Origin: Hyphococcus sp.
Lineage (GTDB): Bacteria; Pseudomonadota; Alphaproteobacteria; Caulobacterales; Parvularculaceae
Direction of reading: 5' to 3'
Assembly: GCA_028281665.1 (NCBI GenBank)
Contig: JANQJK010000006.1
Location: 62,001-126,000, forward strand
DNA length: 64,000 nt
Of the stretch, positions 39,215 to 47,427 are shown piece by piece (within the stretch, counting starts at the first letter, position 1; each line of letters opens with the position of its first letter). The translations under genes were made by a program, and so were the position numbers. The notes under the pieces were generated by a model. It did no database searches. It was not told where the DNA came from and worked only from the letters and a program-made list of their open reading frames with translations.

Positions 39215-40423
39215 ATGATTTTTGCGGCGTCCGCGGCGATCCTCGCCGCGATTCTCGTGAGTCTCGACCGGGCGAAAATCCTCGAAAAAGCGGCGCGCTT
39301 CCCGGCGCTGCTGATGCTCGCCGGTATGGGCGGCGCGCTGGTCTATCGCAGCACGGGCGGGCCCGCCGCGCCCGCGGAATGGGTGGCCGCCGGCGCGGAC
39401 GTTCTGCTCGCCGCGCTTGGCTTCGCCGCCGCAGCGCAGTTCCGGATTTCGCGGCTCGCAACGAGCTGTCCGGCGTCCTTTCGGCTGACCATCGGGGGCG
39501 CGCCGCTGTTTCTGATCATCTGCGGCCTTGCCGCCTTTATCCTCGCCCCGAACCTGACCCTCGGCTCTGCGTTCCTGCTGGCCGGCGCCCTGACGCTGAA
39601 CGGCGCCGCCTTCGACCGGCGAGCGGTCGCCGACGCGCCGGCGCCCGCGGTGATCAAGGCCGCCGTCAGACTGGAGAGCGCGGCCATTCTGGCGCTCGGG
39701 CTGCCGATCGCGATTTTTCTGGAAGCGGCCGCAACCGTCGCGCCGGAGACCATGCCGGCGGCGACCCCGATCTTCGAGGCGAGTTTTTCGGCGCTGGGCG
39801 GGTTCGCCCTTGGCGGTCTTGCCGGGCTTTGCGCGGCCATCGCCGGCAACCTCGCGGAGAACAAGCGCCGGCGCGCCCATTATGCGATCGCCGCCGGCGT
39901 CTTCGCGGCGCTGTTTGCGGCGCCGTTCGGCGCCCACCCTGTTATCGCCGCAACCGCCGCGGGCCTCCTGTGGGGCGAGGAAACGGCCGTGCCTGCAACA
40001 ACCCGCGTGCGGCTGCGCCGGTATGTGGACAAGCTCGCGCTGCCAGCGGCGTTTCTGGCTTTCGGCGCCCTGCTCGGTCCGCAAATTCTCCAGGCCGACA
40101 TGCTGACGGTCGTGTTCGCCGTCGCCGCCATCACGGTGTTGCGCGCCGGACCGCGCCTCGCCAGCCTCGGCTCTCTGTCCCTTGCGAAAGAAAGCCAGCT
40201 GTTTCTCGCCTGGTTCGGCGGCGCGCCGGGCGCCGCCTCGGCGCTGTTCCTGATTTCGCTTTTCGACGCCCCCTCGATCATGGCGCTTGATGCGGTGCTG
40301 ACCGTGGGGGCGCTCACGATCATGTTGAGCATCATTGCCGCGCGCATCACGTCGCGTCCCCTGCTCAATGTGTTGTTGAAAGAGACAGCCGTCGCGCGCA
40401 AACGCGCGCTCTATGTCGGGTAG
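39215..40423 (+). CDS. Cation:proton antiporter-like integral membrane protein
   Basis: 402 aa; about 12 hydrophobic segments; FLLAGALTLNGAAFDRRAVADAPAPAVIKAAVRLESAAILALGLP resembles CPA-type antiporter cores. Confidence 0.65.
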   Translation: MIFAASAAILAAILVSLDRAKILEKAARFPALLMLAGMGGALVYRSTGGPAAPAEWVAAGADVLLAALGFAAAAQFRISRLATSCPASFRLTIGGAPLFLIICGLAAFILAPNLTLGSAFLLAGALTLNGAAFDRRAVADAPAPAVIKAAVRLESAAILALGLPIAIFLEAAATVAPETMPAATPIFEASFSALGGFALGGLAGLCAAIAGNLAENKRRRAHYAIAAGVFAALFAAPFGAHPVIAATAAGLLWGEETAVPATTRVRLRRYVDKLALPAAFLAFGALLGPQILQADMLTVVFAVAAITVLRAGPRLASLGSLSLAKESQLFLAWFGGAPGAASALFLISLFDAPSIMALDAVLTVGALTIMLSIIAARITSRPLLNVLLKETAVARKRALYVG

Positions 40424-40450
40424 CCGCGCGACCAATACGAAACTGAAACG

Positions 40451-41236
40451 CTAGTCGCGCTCCCGTCGCGTCAGCGCTTCGACTTCGGCGCGGATGGCGG
40501 CAATGTCGTCCGCGATGGCTTTCTGGTTCGCGACAATGTCGGCGACCAGCGGCTCGGAATCCTCCTCCACCACGCGGACCACAATCGCCACAAACAGGTT
40601 GAGCATCGTAAAGGTCGCCAGCAGCACGAAGGACAGAAAGAACACCCATGAACGCCCATGGGTTTCGCCGACCTGCGCGGCGATGTCCGGCCAGCCCTCA
40701 AGGGTCATCACCTGAAACAGCGTGTACATGGCGGTGAACACGTCGCCAAAGAGCCGAGGATGGTCCGCCCCGTAAAGATTGGAGGCGATCACCGCGAACA
40801 CATAAATGATGAGGGCGAGGACGACGCCCACCGAGGCAATCCCCGGCAGGGAATCGAGCAGCGCCGACACGACGACCCGCATCCTCGGGATGACGGTGAT
40901 GACGCGCAGTACCCGCAACACGCGAAACGCCCGAAGCGCCGCCAGACCGCTCGTCGCCGCGACCACCGAAATGGTGACGATTACAATATCGAAAAGATTC
41001 CAGCCCTGGCGGAAATAAGCGCCGCGCCAGGCGAAGACCCGGAGGCCGATCTCCAGAATGAAGATCATCAGGATCCACCGGTCGGCCATGCCGAGCGCCG
41101 GCCCGACCGTCTTGACAACGCCGGGAAACGTCTCGGCGCCGAGAATGACCGCGTTCAGGATGATCAGGGCGAGAATGCCGGTCTGGAAAACCGTGCTTTC
41201 AACGAGCTTTTGCGTTCGGTGCTGAAGGGTGCTCAT
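40451..41236 (-). CDS. Voltage-gated ion channel of the BacNaV/BacCaV type
   Basis: 261 aa; single 6-TM domain; S4 LRAFRVLRVLRVITVIPRMR; pore TLFQVMTLEGWPD; C-terminal coiled coil. Confidence 0.92.
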   Translation of the reverse strand: MSTLQHRTQKLVESTVFQTGILALIILNAVILGAETFPGVVKTVGPALGMADRWILMIFILEIGLRVFAWRGAYFRQGWNLFDIVIVTISVVAATSGLAALRAFRVLRVLRVITVIPRMRVVVSALLDSLPGIASVGVVLALIIYVFAVIASNLYGADHPRLFGDVFTAMYTLFQVMTLEGWPDIAAQVGETHGRSWVFFLSFVLLATFTMLNLFVAIVVRVVEEDSEPLVADIVANQKAIADDIAAIRAEVEALTRRERD

Positions 41237-41316
41237 AAGGCTGTCGGTTCCCGGGCGAGGATCGGCTAGAGCTATGAAATACGCAGATTCTTTTTGGCGC
41301 GGACAAGGCCCGGCGA

Positions 41317-43740
41317 TTGGCGGGCTATCGAAAATCCGCTATGCGGGTCTTTTTTTGGCGGCCGGAGAAGGTTTTGACCGAAACGCCCAGGGATATCGAC
41401 GCTGACGCGGCGGACGCCGACGCTGGGCACGCCGGCTCGGGCGACGCCAGCTCGGGGGAAAAATCGCGACAGCCGAGCCGCGTGCGCTTCAAGGGCATTG
41501 TCGAGTCCGAACAGGTGCGGGACGAATATGGCGTCCTCACCATCAACCGCGATGCGCGCCGCTGGGCCGCCGACAGCCGGCAGGCCATTCAGGTCAGCCG
41601 GCTTGTGGCGCTGTTCGTGTTTTTCTCGTTCACCGTCGGGCCGCCCCTCGGGAATTATCTGGCGCACCAGCAGATCTATGGATCGGCGGACGGCTGGAAC
41701 CCGCTCGCGGCCTATGGGACGGAAACCATTCTCTACGCCTTTGTCGTGCCGTTGCTCGTGCTCGTGATCGGCTACGCCGTTTCGCGCATGGCGACGATGA
41801 TGAACGCCGCAGAATCGATCGCCGTCGCCGCGCAGCAATATGTGACGCCGGACGTGACCGCCGCTCACAACGCCGACGCCGTCGGCGAAGTCGTGCGCGG
41901 CCACATGGTTGCGCTGAACGAGGGGCTCGACGGCGCGCTGACGCGCCTTGCTTCCGTCGAAGCGATGATCCGCCAGCATGTTGAAGCGATCGAGATCGCC
42001 GGCGAAGCGATCGAGCACAAAGCGACGGGCGCCGTCACCCGCGTCGCCGATGAGCGCACGCGGCTGATGGAACTGACCGAAAACCTCAATACCCACGCGG
42101 ACTCGTTTGCCGCAGCGATTGCCGAACGGGCCAAGGCGTCAATCGAATCCCTGCAATCGGCGGACAATATCTCAAGCCGCGCGGAACATGATTTTCAGGA
42201 ACGGCTCGGCAATCTCGAAGCGGCCGCCGGCCGCGCCGTTGCGAGCTTTGAATCCCTGCGCTCGGCGCTTGAGGATTCGTCGACAAGTTTTACGACCTCC
42301 GTTTCCACCATTGACGAGGCGGCGCGCCAGACCGAAACGGCGACCAAGCGCGCCAACGCAGCGGCCGACGCCGCCGCCGAATCCGCCGCGCGCAACGCCG
42401 CCAATGTTTCCGCGTCAGCCCGGCGCGCCCTCGACAACAGCAAGAAAGCCGCAGACGAGGCCATTGAAGCCGCGATGAAAGACGCCGAACGAATTGCAGA
42501 TTCAGCGATCAGCGCAGCAACCGAACAGGCGGCGCGGGTGAAAGATGCGGCGACGGAAGCGGTCAGCGAAGTCTCCGCCAAAACGAGCGAAGCCGTTGAA
42601 GCCGCCAGCGCCGATGCGGAGAAAGCGGCCAAAGCCGCAGCGGAAGTCTCCGACGCTGCGAGACAGGCCGCCGATGTGGCGCAAAAAGCGTCGCAGGACG
42701 TGGCGGCCGCCAGCGAAGCCGCGCGCAAACATTCCGAGGATGCGCTCAACTATTCGCAAAACGCCGCGGACAAAATTGCCGAGCGCAACAAGGCGCTCGC
42801 CGACGCCCGCGCGGCCCTGGAGAAAGAAAACCAGCGCCTTGAAAACCTCATCGACGAGCAACGTCAGCGTGCGGACAGACTGGCGGACGCCATTGCCTCG
42901 CAGACGGACCGCCTGACCAGGCTCGCCGAGGCGCAGCTGAAAGAACAGGAGACCGCCGCGCGCCTGACGGAGGCTCATAACGAAGCCCAGGCGCGCGCCG
43001 CCGAAGAAGCCGAACGCGCCCGCAAGGCGGCGGAAGAAGCCGCAGCGCAGGAAACCGCAAAGAAAAAGTCGCCGAACCGGCGCGAAAAGCCGGCAAACGC
43101 CAAGACGCCCGCAGACCCTGACGGCGCGGCGCGCCTTGACGAACTCGCCCGGGATATCGCCGAGCGTCGGCCGCGCAAACGCAAAGGCGGCGCGGGCCAG
43201 TCAGCCTCAGGCGGGTCGACGCCGGAACGCATCGGCGCATCGGCGCACGCAAAAGCCGAGCGCGAGGCGAAGTCGCGACGGGACGTCTCCTGGCGGGAGA
43301 TCCTCGACGCCGCCGACGACGCCGAACCGCTGGAACTCGACAAACCGGCGAAAAAGAAAGCGGCGAAGACGCGCGATGCGGCGGACGACGCCATCCGCAT
43401 CATTTCCAATCTCCAGGCGTTTACTTACGACCTTGAAACGCGCCTTTACGGAGATCCGCCGCCGGCCCTGCAAGAACGATATGAGCGCGGCGACCGCAAT
43501 GTGTTCGCCAATCGCCTGCTGCGTCTTAACGAGGCCGACGTGAAACGGCGCATCCGCAGCGAGTCCGCGCGCGACCGCGACTTTGAGCGCAATGTGCAGG
43601 ACTTCCTGCAAAGCTTCGAAAAACTGCTTGAAGACGCGACAACATCGGAAACGGCGGACGAGGAATTAGAGGAGTATCTCTCCTCGCCGCTCGGCCGGGT
43701 CTATCTGTTGATCGGCGCGACGGTCGGCTATTTCGCGTAA
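41317..43740 (+). CDS. Large N-terminal-TM coiled-coil protein (possible polar organiser/TipN-like)
   Basis: 807 aa (alternative start 41341); two TM segments, long Ala-rich coiled coil, basic/disordered linker, conserved-looking C-terminal helical domain. Confidence 0.75.
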   Translation: MAGYRKSAMRVFFWRPEKVLTETPRDIDADAADADAGHAGSGDASSGEKSRQPSRVRFKGIVESEQVRDEYGVLTINRDARRWAADSRQAIQVSRLVALFVFFSFTVGPPLGNYLAHQQIYGSADGWNPLAAYGTETILYAFVVPLLVLVIGYAVSRMATMMNAAESIAVAAQQYVTPDVTAAHNADAVGEVVRGHMVALNEGLDGALTRLASVEAMIRQHVEAIEIAGEAIEHKATGAVTRVADERTRLMELTENLNTHADSFAAAIAERAKASIESLQSADNISSRAEHDFQERLGNLEAAAGRAVASFESLRSALEDSSTSFTTSVSTIDEAARQTETATKRANAAADAAAESAARNAANVSASARRALDNSKKAADEAIEAAMKDAERIADSAISAATEQAARVKDAATEAVSEVSAKTSEAVEAASADAEKAAKAAAEVSDAARQAADVAQKASQDVAAASEAARKHSEDALNYSQNAADKIAERNKALADARAALEKENQRLENLIDEQRQRADRLADAIASQTDRLTRLAEAQLKEQETAARLTEAHNEAQARAAEEAERARKAAEEAAAQETAKKKSPNRREKPANAKTPADPDGAARLDELARDIAERRPRKRKGGAGQSASGGSTPERIGASAHAKAEREAKSRRDVSWREILDAADDAEPLELDKPAKKKAAKTRDAADDAIRIISNLQAFTYDLETRLYGDPPPALQERYERGDRNVFANRLLRLNEADVKRRIRSESARDRDFERNVQDFLQSFEKLLEDATTSETADEELEEYLSSPLGRVYLLIGATVGYFA

Positions 43741-43752
43741 AACCCGTCTCTA

Positions 43753-44373
43753 TCAGGACGAAGTATCAGCGCCGGTGCCTTCAGCGAATGTCCAGTTGAC
43801 GATATCGGCGACCACGTCTTTCAACGCCGCGTCGAAGGCCGCGGCGACGTCGTCTCCGCCCCCGCTTCGCGCCGGCGCGGCAGCGCTGAATGCTCTTGCG
43901 GCGAACACACTCGACCGACCGTTTGTCAGCCGGACATAAACGTGAATGCGCGCCGACCGATTGCCGCCGGCGACATCGAGGTCCAGCCGGCGTATATCCG
44001 TTTGCAGCGCAAAATCGCTGAGACCGATATCGGCACGGTTGCCGACCGCCAGAATGCGCCCGGAATCCTCAAAAGCCTGGATCAGCGACATCTGGACGAC
44101 CACCGGCGCGCGGCTTGCCCACTCCCCGCCGCCGAAATATTCGATGCGGCCGGGCGCCGGCGACACGGCGATTTTCGTCGTGTCATAGGCGCGCGAAGCG
44201 CCGGGGTTTTCAACAATCAGCGACCAGCCGACATCCGCGCCGGCAACGGCGCCGGCGTCCACCGCGCCGATCATATAGCGCGGTTTCGGCGGGCTGGTTT
44301 CCAGCAGTTGCGACACGCAGCCGGAGGCCGCAAACGCAAAGCCAATAATCAGAATGCGGAACGCCTTGTTCAT
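43753..44373 (-). CDS. ABC-type transport auxiliary lipoprotein (PqiC/MlaC-like accessory)
   Basis: 206 aa; lipobox IIGFAFAASGC; RIEYFGGGEWASRAPVVVQMSLIQAFEDSGRI. Confidence 0.85.
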   Translation of the reverse strand: MNKAFRILIIGFAFAASGCVSQLLETSPPKPRYMIGAVDAGAVAGADVGWSLIVENPGASRAYDTTKIAVSPAPGRIEYFGGGEWASRAPVVVQMSLIQAFEDSGRILAVGNRADIGLSDFALQTDIRRLDLDVAGGNRSARIHVYVRLTNGRSSVFAARAFSAAAPARSGGGDDVAAAFDAALKDVVADIVNWTFAEGTGADTSS

Positions 44374-45293
44374 CAGTTCGCCTCCGCGTTGTATTCCGGC
44401 GTCGGCTCGCCCAGGAAAAACGCTTTTGGATCGCGCTCTATTTCGCGCAAGGTGTAATCGAGGCTGCGCATGAGCTGGCGCGCCTCAGCAAGCGCCGGCG
44501 CAACCTGCCCCAGCCCCTGATCTGTAAAGTACCGGAAGGATTCCCGGTTCTCGCTGACCAGCGCTTCGGTTTCTGCAATCAAGGCCCGGATATCGGTGAT
44601 CAACTCATCCGCATTCCGAACAACCTCCGGCCCGTCTTCGGCCAGCATGGTTTCAAGCCCGTCTGAGGCGCGACGGAGGTTTTCAAGCGTCACGGTCAGC
44701 TCAGCGGTGGCCGCATTTGCGTTTTTGATAAGGCCGGAAATCTCGTCGCGATTTTCCGCAACGGCGCCGGTGACTGTTTGTATGTCGTCGAGGGTCTGTG
44801 AGATATTGCCGATATTCTCATCGGACAAAAGCAGGCTGGCGCGCGCCAGAATTTCGCTGGTGCCGGCCAGGAACTGCGAAATGCCAGACGTATCGGCCTT
44901 GATTTGCGGCACGCCATCGACAACGTCTTTCAGGAGCGGCGCCTCTTCACTGCTGCCAACGAACTGAATGATCGCAAGACCGGTGAACCCTACCGGTTCC
45001 AGCTCGACCTTTGTCTTGGTTGTTACCGGTGTCGTCGCCTCCACGCGCACGCGGGCAATGACGTTGGAAGGATTGTCAGGGTCAAGAACAAGGCTTTCGA
45101 CCTCGCCAACCTGAATGCCGTTATATCGAACGATCGACCCATTTGAGAGGCCGGTCACCCGTTCCTCAAAGATGACTTCATAGCGGTCGAAATCGCCCTG
45201 GGTCGACGTCACGCGCAGCACGAATACAAACGCCGCGGCGATCACCGCCATGACGAAGGATCCGATCAAGATATAGTGCGCGCGCGTTTCCAT
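44373..45293 (-). CDS. MlaD family (MCE domain) protein
   Basis: 306 aa; HYILIGSFVMAVIAAAFVFVL...VTGLSNGSIVRYNGIQVGEVESLVLDPDNPSNVIARVRV. Confidence 0.93.
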   Translation of the reverse strand: METRAHYILIGSFVMAVIAAAFVFVLRVTSTQGDFDRYEVIFEERVTGLSNGSIVRYNGIQVGEVESLVLDPDNPSNVIARVRVEATTPVTTKTKVELEPVGFTGLAIIQFVGSSEEAPLLKDVVDGVPQIKADTSGISQFLAGTSEILARASLLLSDENIGNISQTLDDIQTVTGAVAENRDEISGLIKNANAATAELTVTLENLRRASDGLETMLAEDGPEVVRNADELITDIRALIAETEALVSENRESFRYFTDQGLGQVAPALAEARQLMRSLDYTLREIERDPKAFFLGEPTPEYNAEAN

Positions 45294-45312
45294 GACGCAA
45301 TTCTACCCCCCC

Positions 45313-46095
45313 TCAACTCGCCTTGGCGGCGAGCGCCGCGCGACCGCGCGGGCCGGCGAAATATTCCTGCACCCACGGATGATCGGTCCGGCGCACTTCA
45401 TCGAGCGGCCCGACGGCGATAACGCGTTTTTCAGCCAGGACCGCGACGCGGTCGCAGGCGGCGTGGAGCGTATCAAGGTCATGGGTCACCATAAACACTG
45501 TTAACCCTAATGTTTCCTTGAGATTGACGATCAAATCGTCAAATTTCGCCGCCCCGATGGGGTCCAGCCCCGCCGTGGGCTCGTCGAGGAACACAAGCTC
45601 CGGATCGAGGGCGAGCGCCCGCGCGAGCCCTGCGCGCTTTTTCATGCCGCCGGAAAGCTCCGACGGAAAATTGGCGCCGGCCTCGGCGCGCAAGCCCACC
45701 ATGGAGATCTTCAGGGCCGCCATATCTTTGGCAAGGTCCCCTTCGAAGCCAAGATGTTCGCGGATCGGCGCCATGATGTTTTGCGCGACCGTCATCGATG
45801 AAAAAAGCGCGCCGCCCTGGAACAACACGCCCCACCGCCGCTCAATCGAGAGGCGCGTGTTTTCGTCAGCGTCGTAGAAGTTCTCGCCGAAGACATTCAC
45901 CGTCCCGGCATCCGGACGTTTAAGGCCGATGATCGCCCGCATCAAAACGGATTTACCGGTGCCGGAACCGCCGACAACACCCAGTATCTCCCCGCGCCGA
46001 ACATTGAGGTCGAGATTGTCGTGCACCACATGATCGCCGAATTGCGTCCGCAATCCGCTCACCTCGATCACATTTTTTCCCGCAGCGCTGCTCAT
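45313..46095 (-). CDS. MlaF-like ABC transporter ATP-binding protein
   Basis: 260 aa; GGSGTGKSVLMRAIIGL, LSGGMKKRAGLARALALDPELVFLDEPTAGLDPI. Confidence 0.95.
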   Translation of the reverse strand: MSSAAGKNVIEVSGLRTQFGDHVVHDNLDLNVRRGEILGVVGGSGTGKSVLMRAIIGLKRPDAGTVNVFGENFYDADENTRLSIERRWGVLFQGGALFSSMTVAQNIMAPIREHLGFEGDLAKDMAALKISMVGLRAEAGANFPSELSGGMKKRAGLARALALDPELVFLDEPTAGLDPIGAAKFDDLIVNLKETLGLTVFMVTHDLDTLHAACDRVAVLAEKRVIAVGPLDEVRRTDHPWVQEYFAGPRGRAALAAKAS

Positions 46096-47234
46096 CAGTA
46101 GTCAATCTCAAGAAAGAACATGGCGAAGAACGCATCCATGACGATGACCAGGAAAAGGGCCTGAACGACTGACAACGTCGTACGCTGACCAAGGGACTCG
46201 GCGCTGCCTTCCACCTCCATCCCCTGAAAACAGCCGATGACCGCAATCACAAATGCAAAAAACGGCGCTTTGATCAGGCCGACATAGAAATTGTTGATGC
46301 CGATCGTCTCCTGAAACTGCGCCATGAAAAGCGCCGGCGGGATTTCCATGACCAGCCAGGAGACCAGCCCGCCGCCCACGAGCCCCAGCATCGCGGCGCA
46401 GAAGGCCAGCACCGGCAGCATGATCATCAGGGCGACGACACGCGGCACCACGAGGACTTCAATGGGATCGAGGCCGAGCACGCGCATGGCGTCAATTTCC
46501 TCACGCAGCTTCATCGACCCGATCTGCGCGGTAAACGCGCTGCCCGACCGGCCGGCAACAAGAATGGCCGCCAGCAAGACGCCGAATTCGCGCAGCACCG
46601 AAATGCCGACAAGCTGCACGGTCAGGATTTCCGCATTGAAGAGACGCAGAATTTTTGCGCCCATAAAGGCGATCACCGCGCCGATAAGAAACGACATCAG
46701 GCCGACAATCGGCATTGCATCGAGGCCGGTCGCTTCCATGTGGTGGACCGTGGCGCGCCATCGCATTCGGGCCGGTCGCACAATCAGGCTGGCGCCGCTT
46801 ACAAGCGTACGCCCAATGAAATCCCAGAGTTCCAGTATTGCGCGCCAGGCGTTCCACGTCCCTTCGCCGAGCCGCTCCGTCATCATCAGGAATGCGTTGC
46901 GGTGAACAGGTTCAACGTGACACGGCACCAGGTGGCCTTCGATCTGTTCCAGCAAATCCGCGTGCCCCTCGCGGGCGCCGACAAATTTCGATTTTGCCGT
47001 GCGGCTCTGACAGGCCTGAAACGTCCGCTGGAGGACCATGGCGCCGGCGGTGTCCAGACGTTCAACGCCCGACATGTCGATGATGATGTCCCGGCCAACC
47101 GAATCGTCGGCGAAATCACGCAAGGGGGTATCGATCGGTTTCAGATAGCGCGCACGCCAGTCGCCGAACGCCTTCAGGCGCAAAATGCCGTCGCTCGCGA
47201 GATCGATATCGAAATGGGCCGCCGAATCCGCCAT
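46095..47234 (-). CDS. MlaE family permease with N-terminal STAS domain
   Basis: 379 aa; STAS-like DIIIDMSGVERLDTAGAMVL; GRSGSAFTAQIGSMKLREEIDAMRVLGLDPIEVLVVPRV. Confidence 0.95.
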   Translation of the reverse strand: MADSAAHFDIDLASDGILRLKAFGDWRARYLKPIDTPLRDFADDSVGRDIIIDMSGVERLDTAGAMVLQRTFQACQSRTAKSKFVGAREGHADLLEQIEGHLVPCHVEPVHRNAFLMMTERLGEGTWNAWRAILELWDFIGRTLVSGASLIVRPARMRWRATVHHMEATGLDAMPIVGLMSFLIGAVIAFMGAKILRLFNAEILTVQLVGISVLREFGVLLAAILVAGRSGSAFTAQIGSMKLREEIDAMRVLGLDPIEVLVVPRVVALMIMLPVLAFCAAMLGLVGGGLVSWLVMEIPPALFMAQFQETIGINNFYVGLIKAPFFAFVIAVIGCFQGMEVEGSAESLGQRTTLSVVQALFLVIVMDAFFAMFFLEIDY

Positions 47235-47427
47235 AGATAATACTTTCTTAACCGCCCGCAGGCCCGGCCCTCAGCTTGCAATAATCCGGGCTTGCTGTGT
47301 CATCATGCCTTCGAGGGTGTTAAAATCATCCTCAAATTTGTGCGCCAGGCCCCATTTTGAACCATTGCCGGGGCCTTTGTCTTCGGCGTTTTCGCCTTTT
47401 CGGGAGCCGGCCTTGCCGAGTAGCAGA

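Noticed and set aside
41272-42096. 274-aa minus-strand ORF and other long antisense ORFs (e.g. 13782, 17601, 32516, 40435, 54737 ends)
   Set aside because: Arg/His/Gly-rich shadow translations opposite well-supported genes; no recognisable domains.
47185-47427. 81-aa N-terminal extension of the CHASE2-cyclase ORF
   Set aside because: Overlaps the start of the MlaE permease gene and lacks protein-like composition; ATG 47428 gives a proper N-terminal TM anchor.
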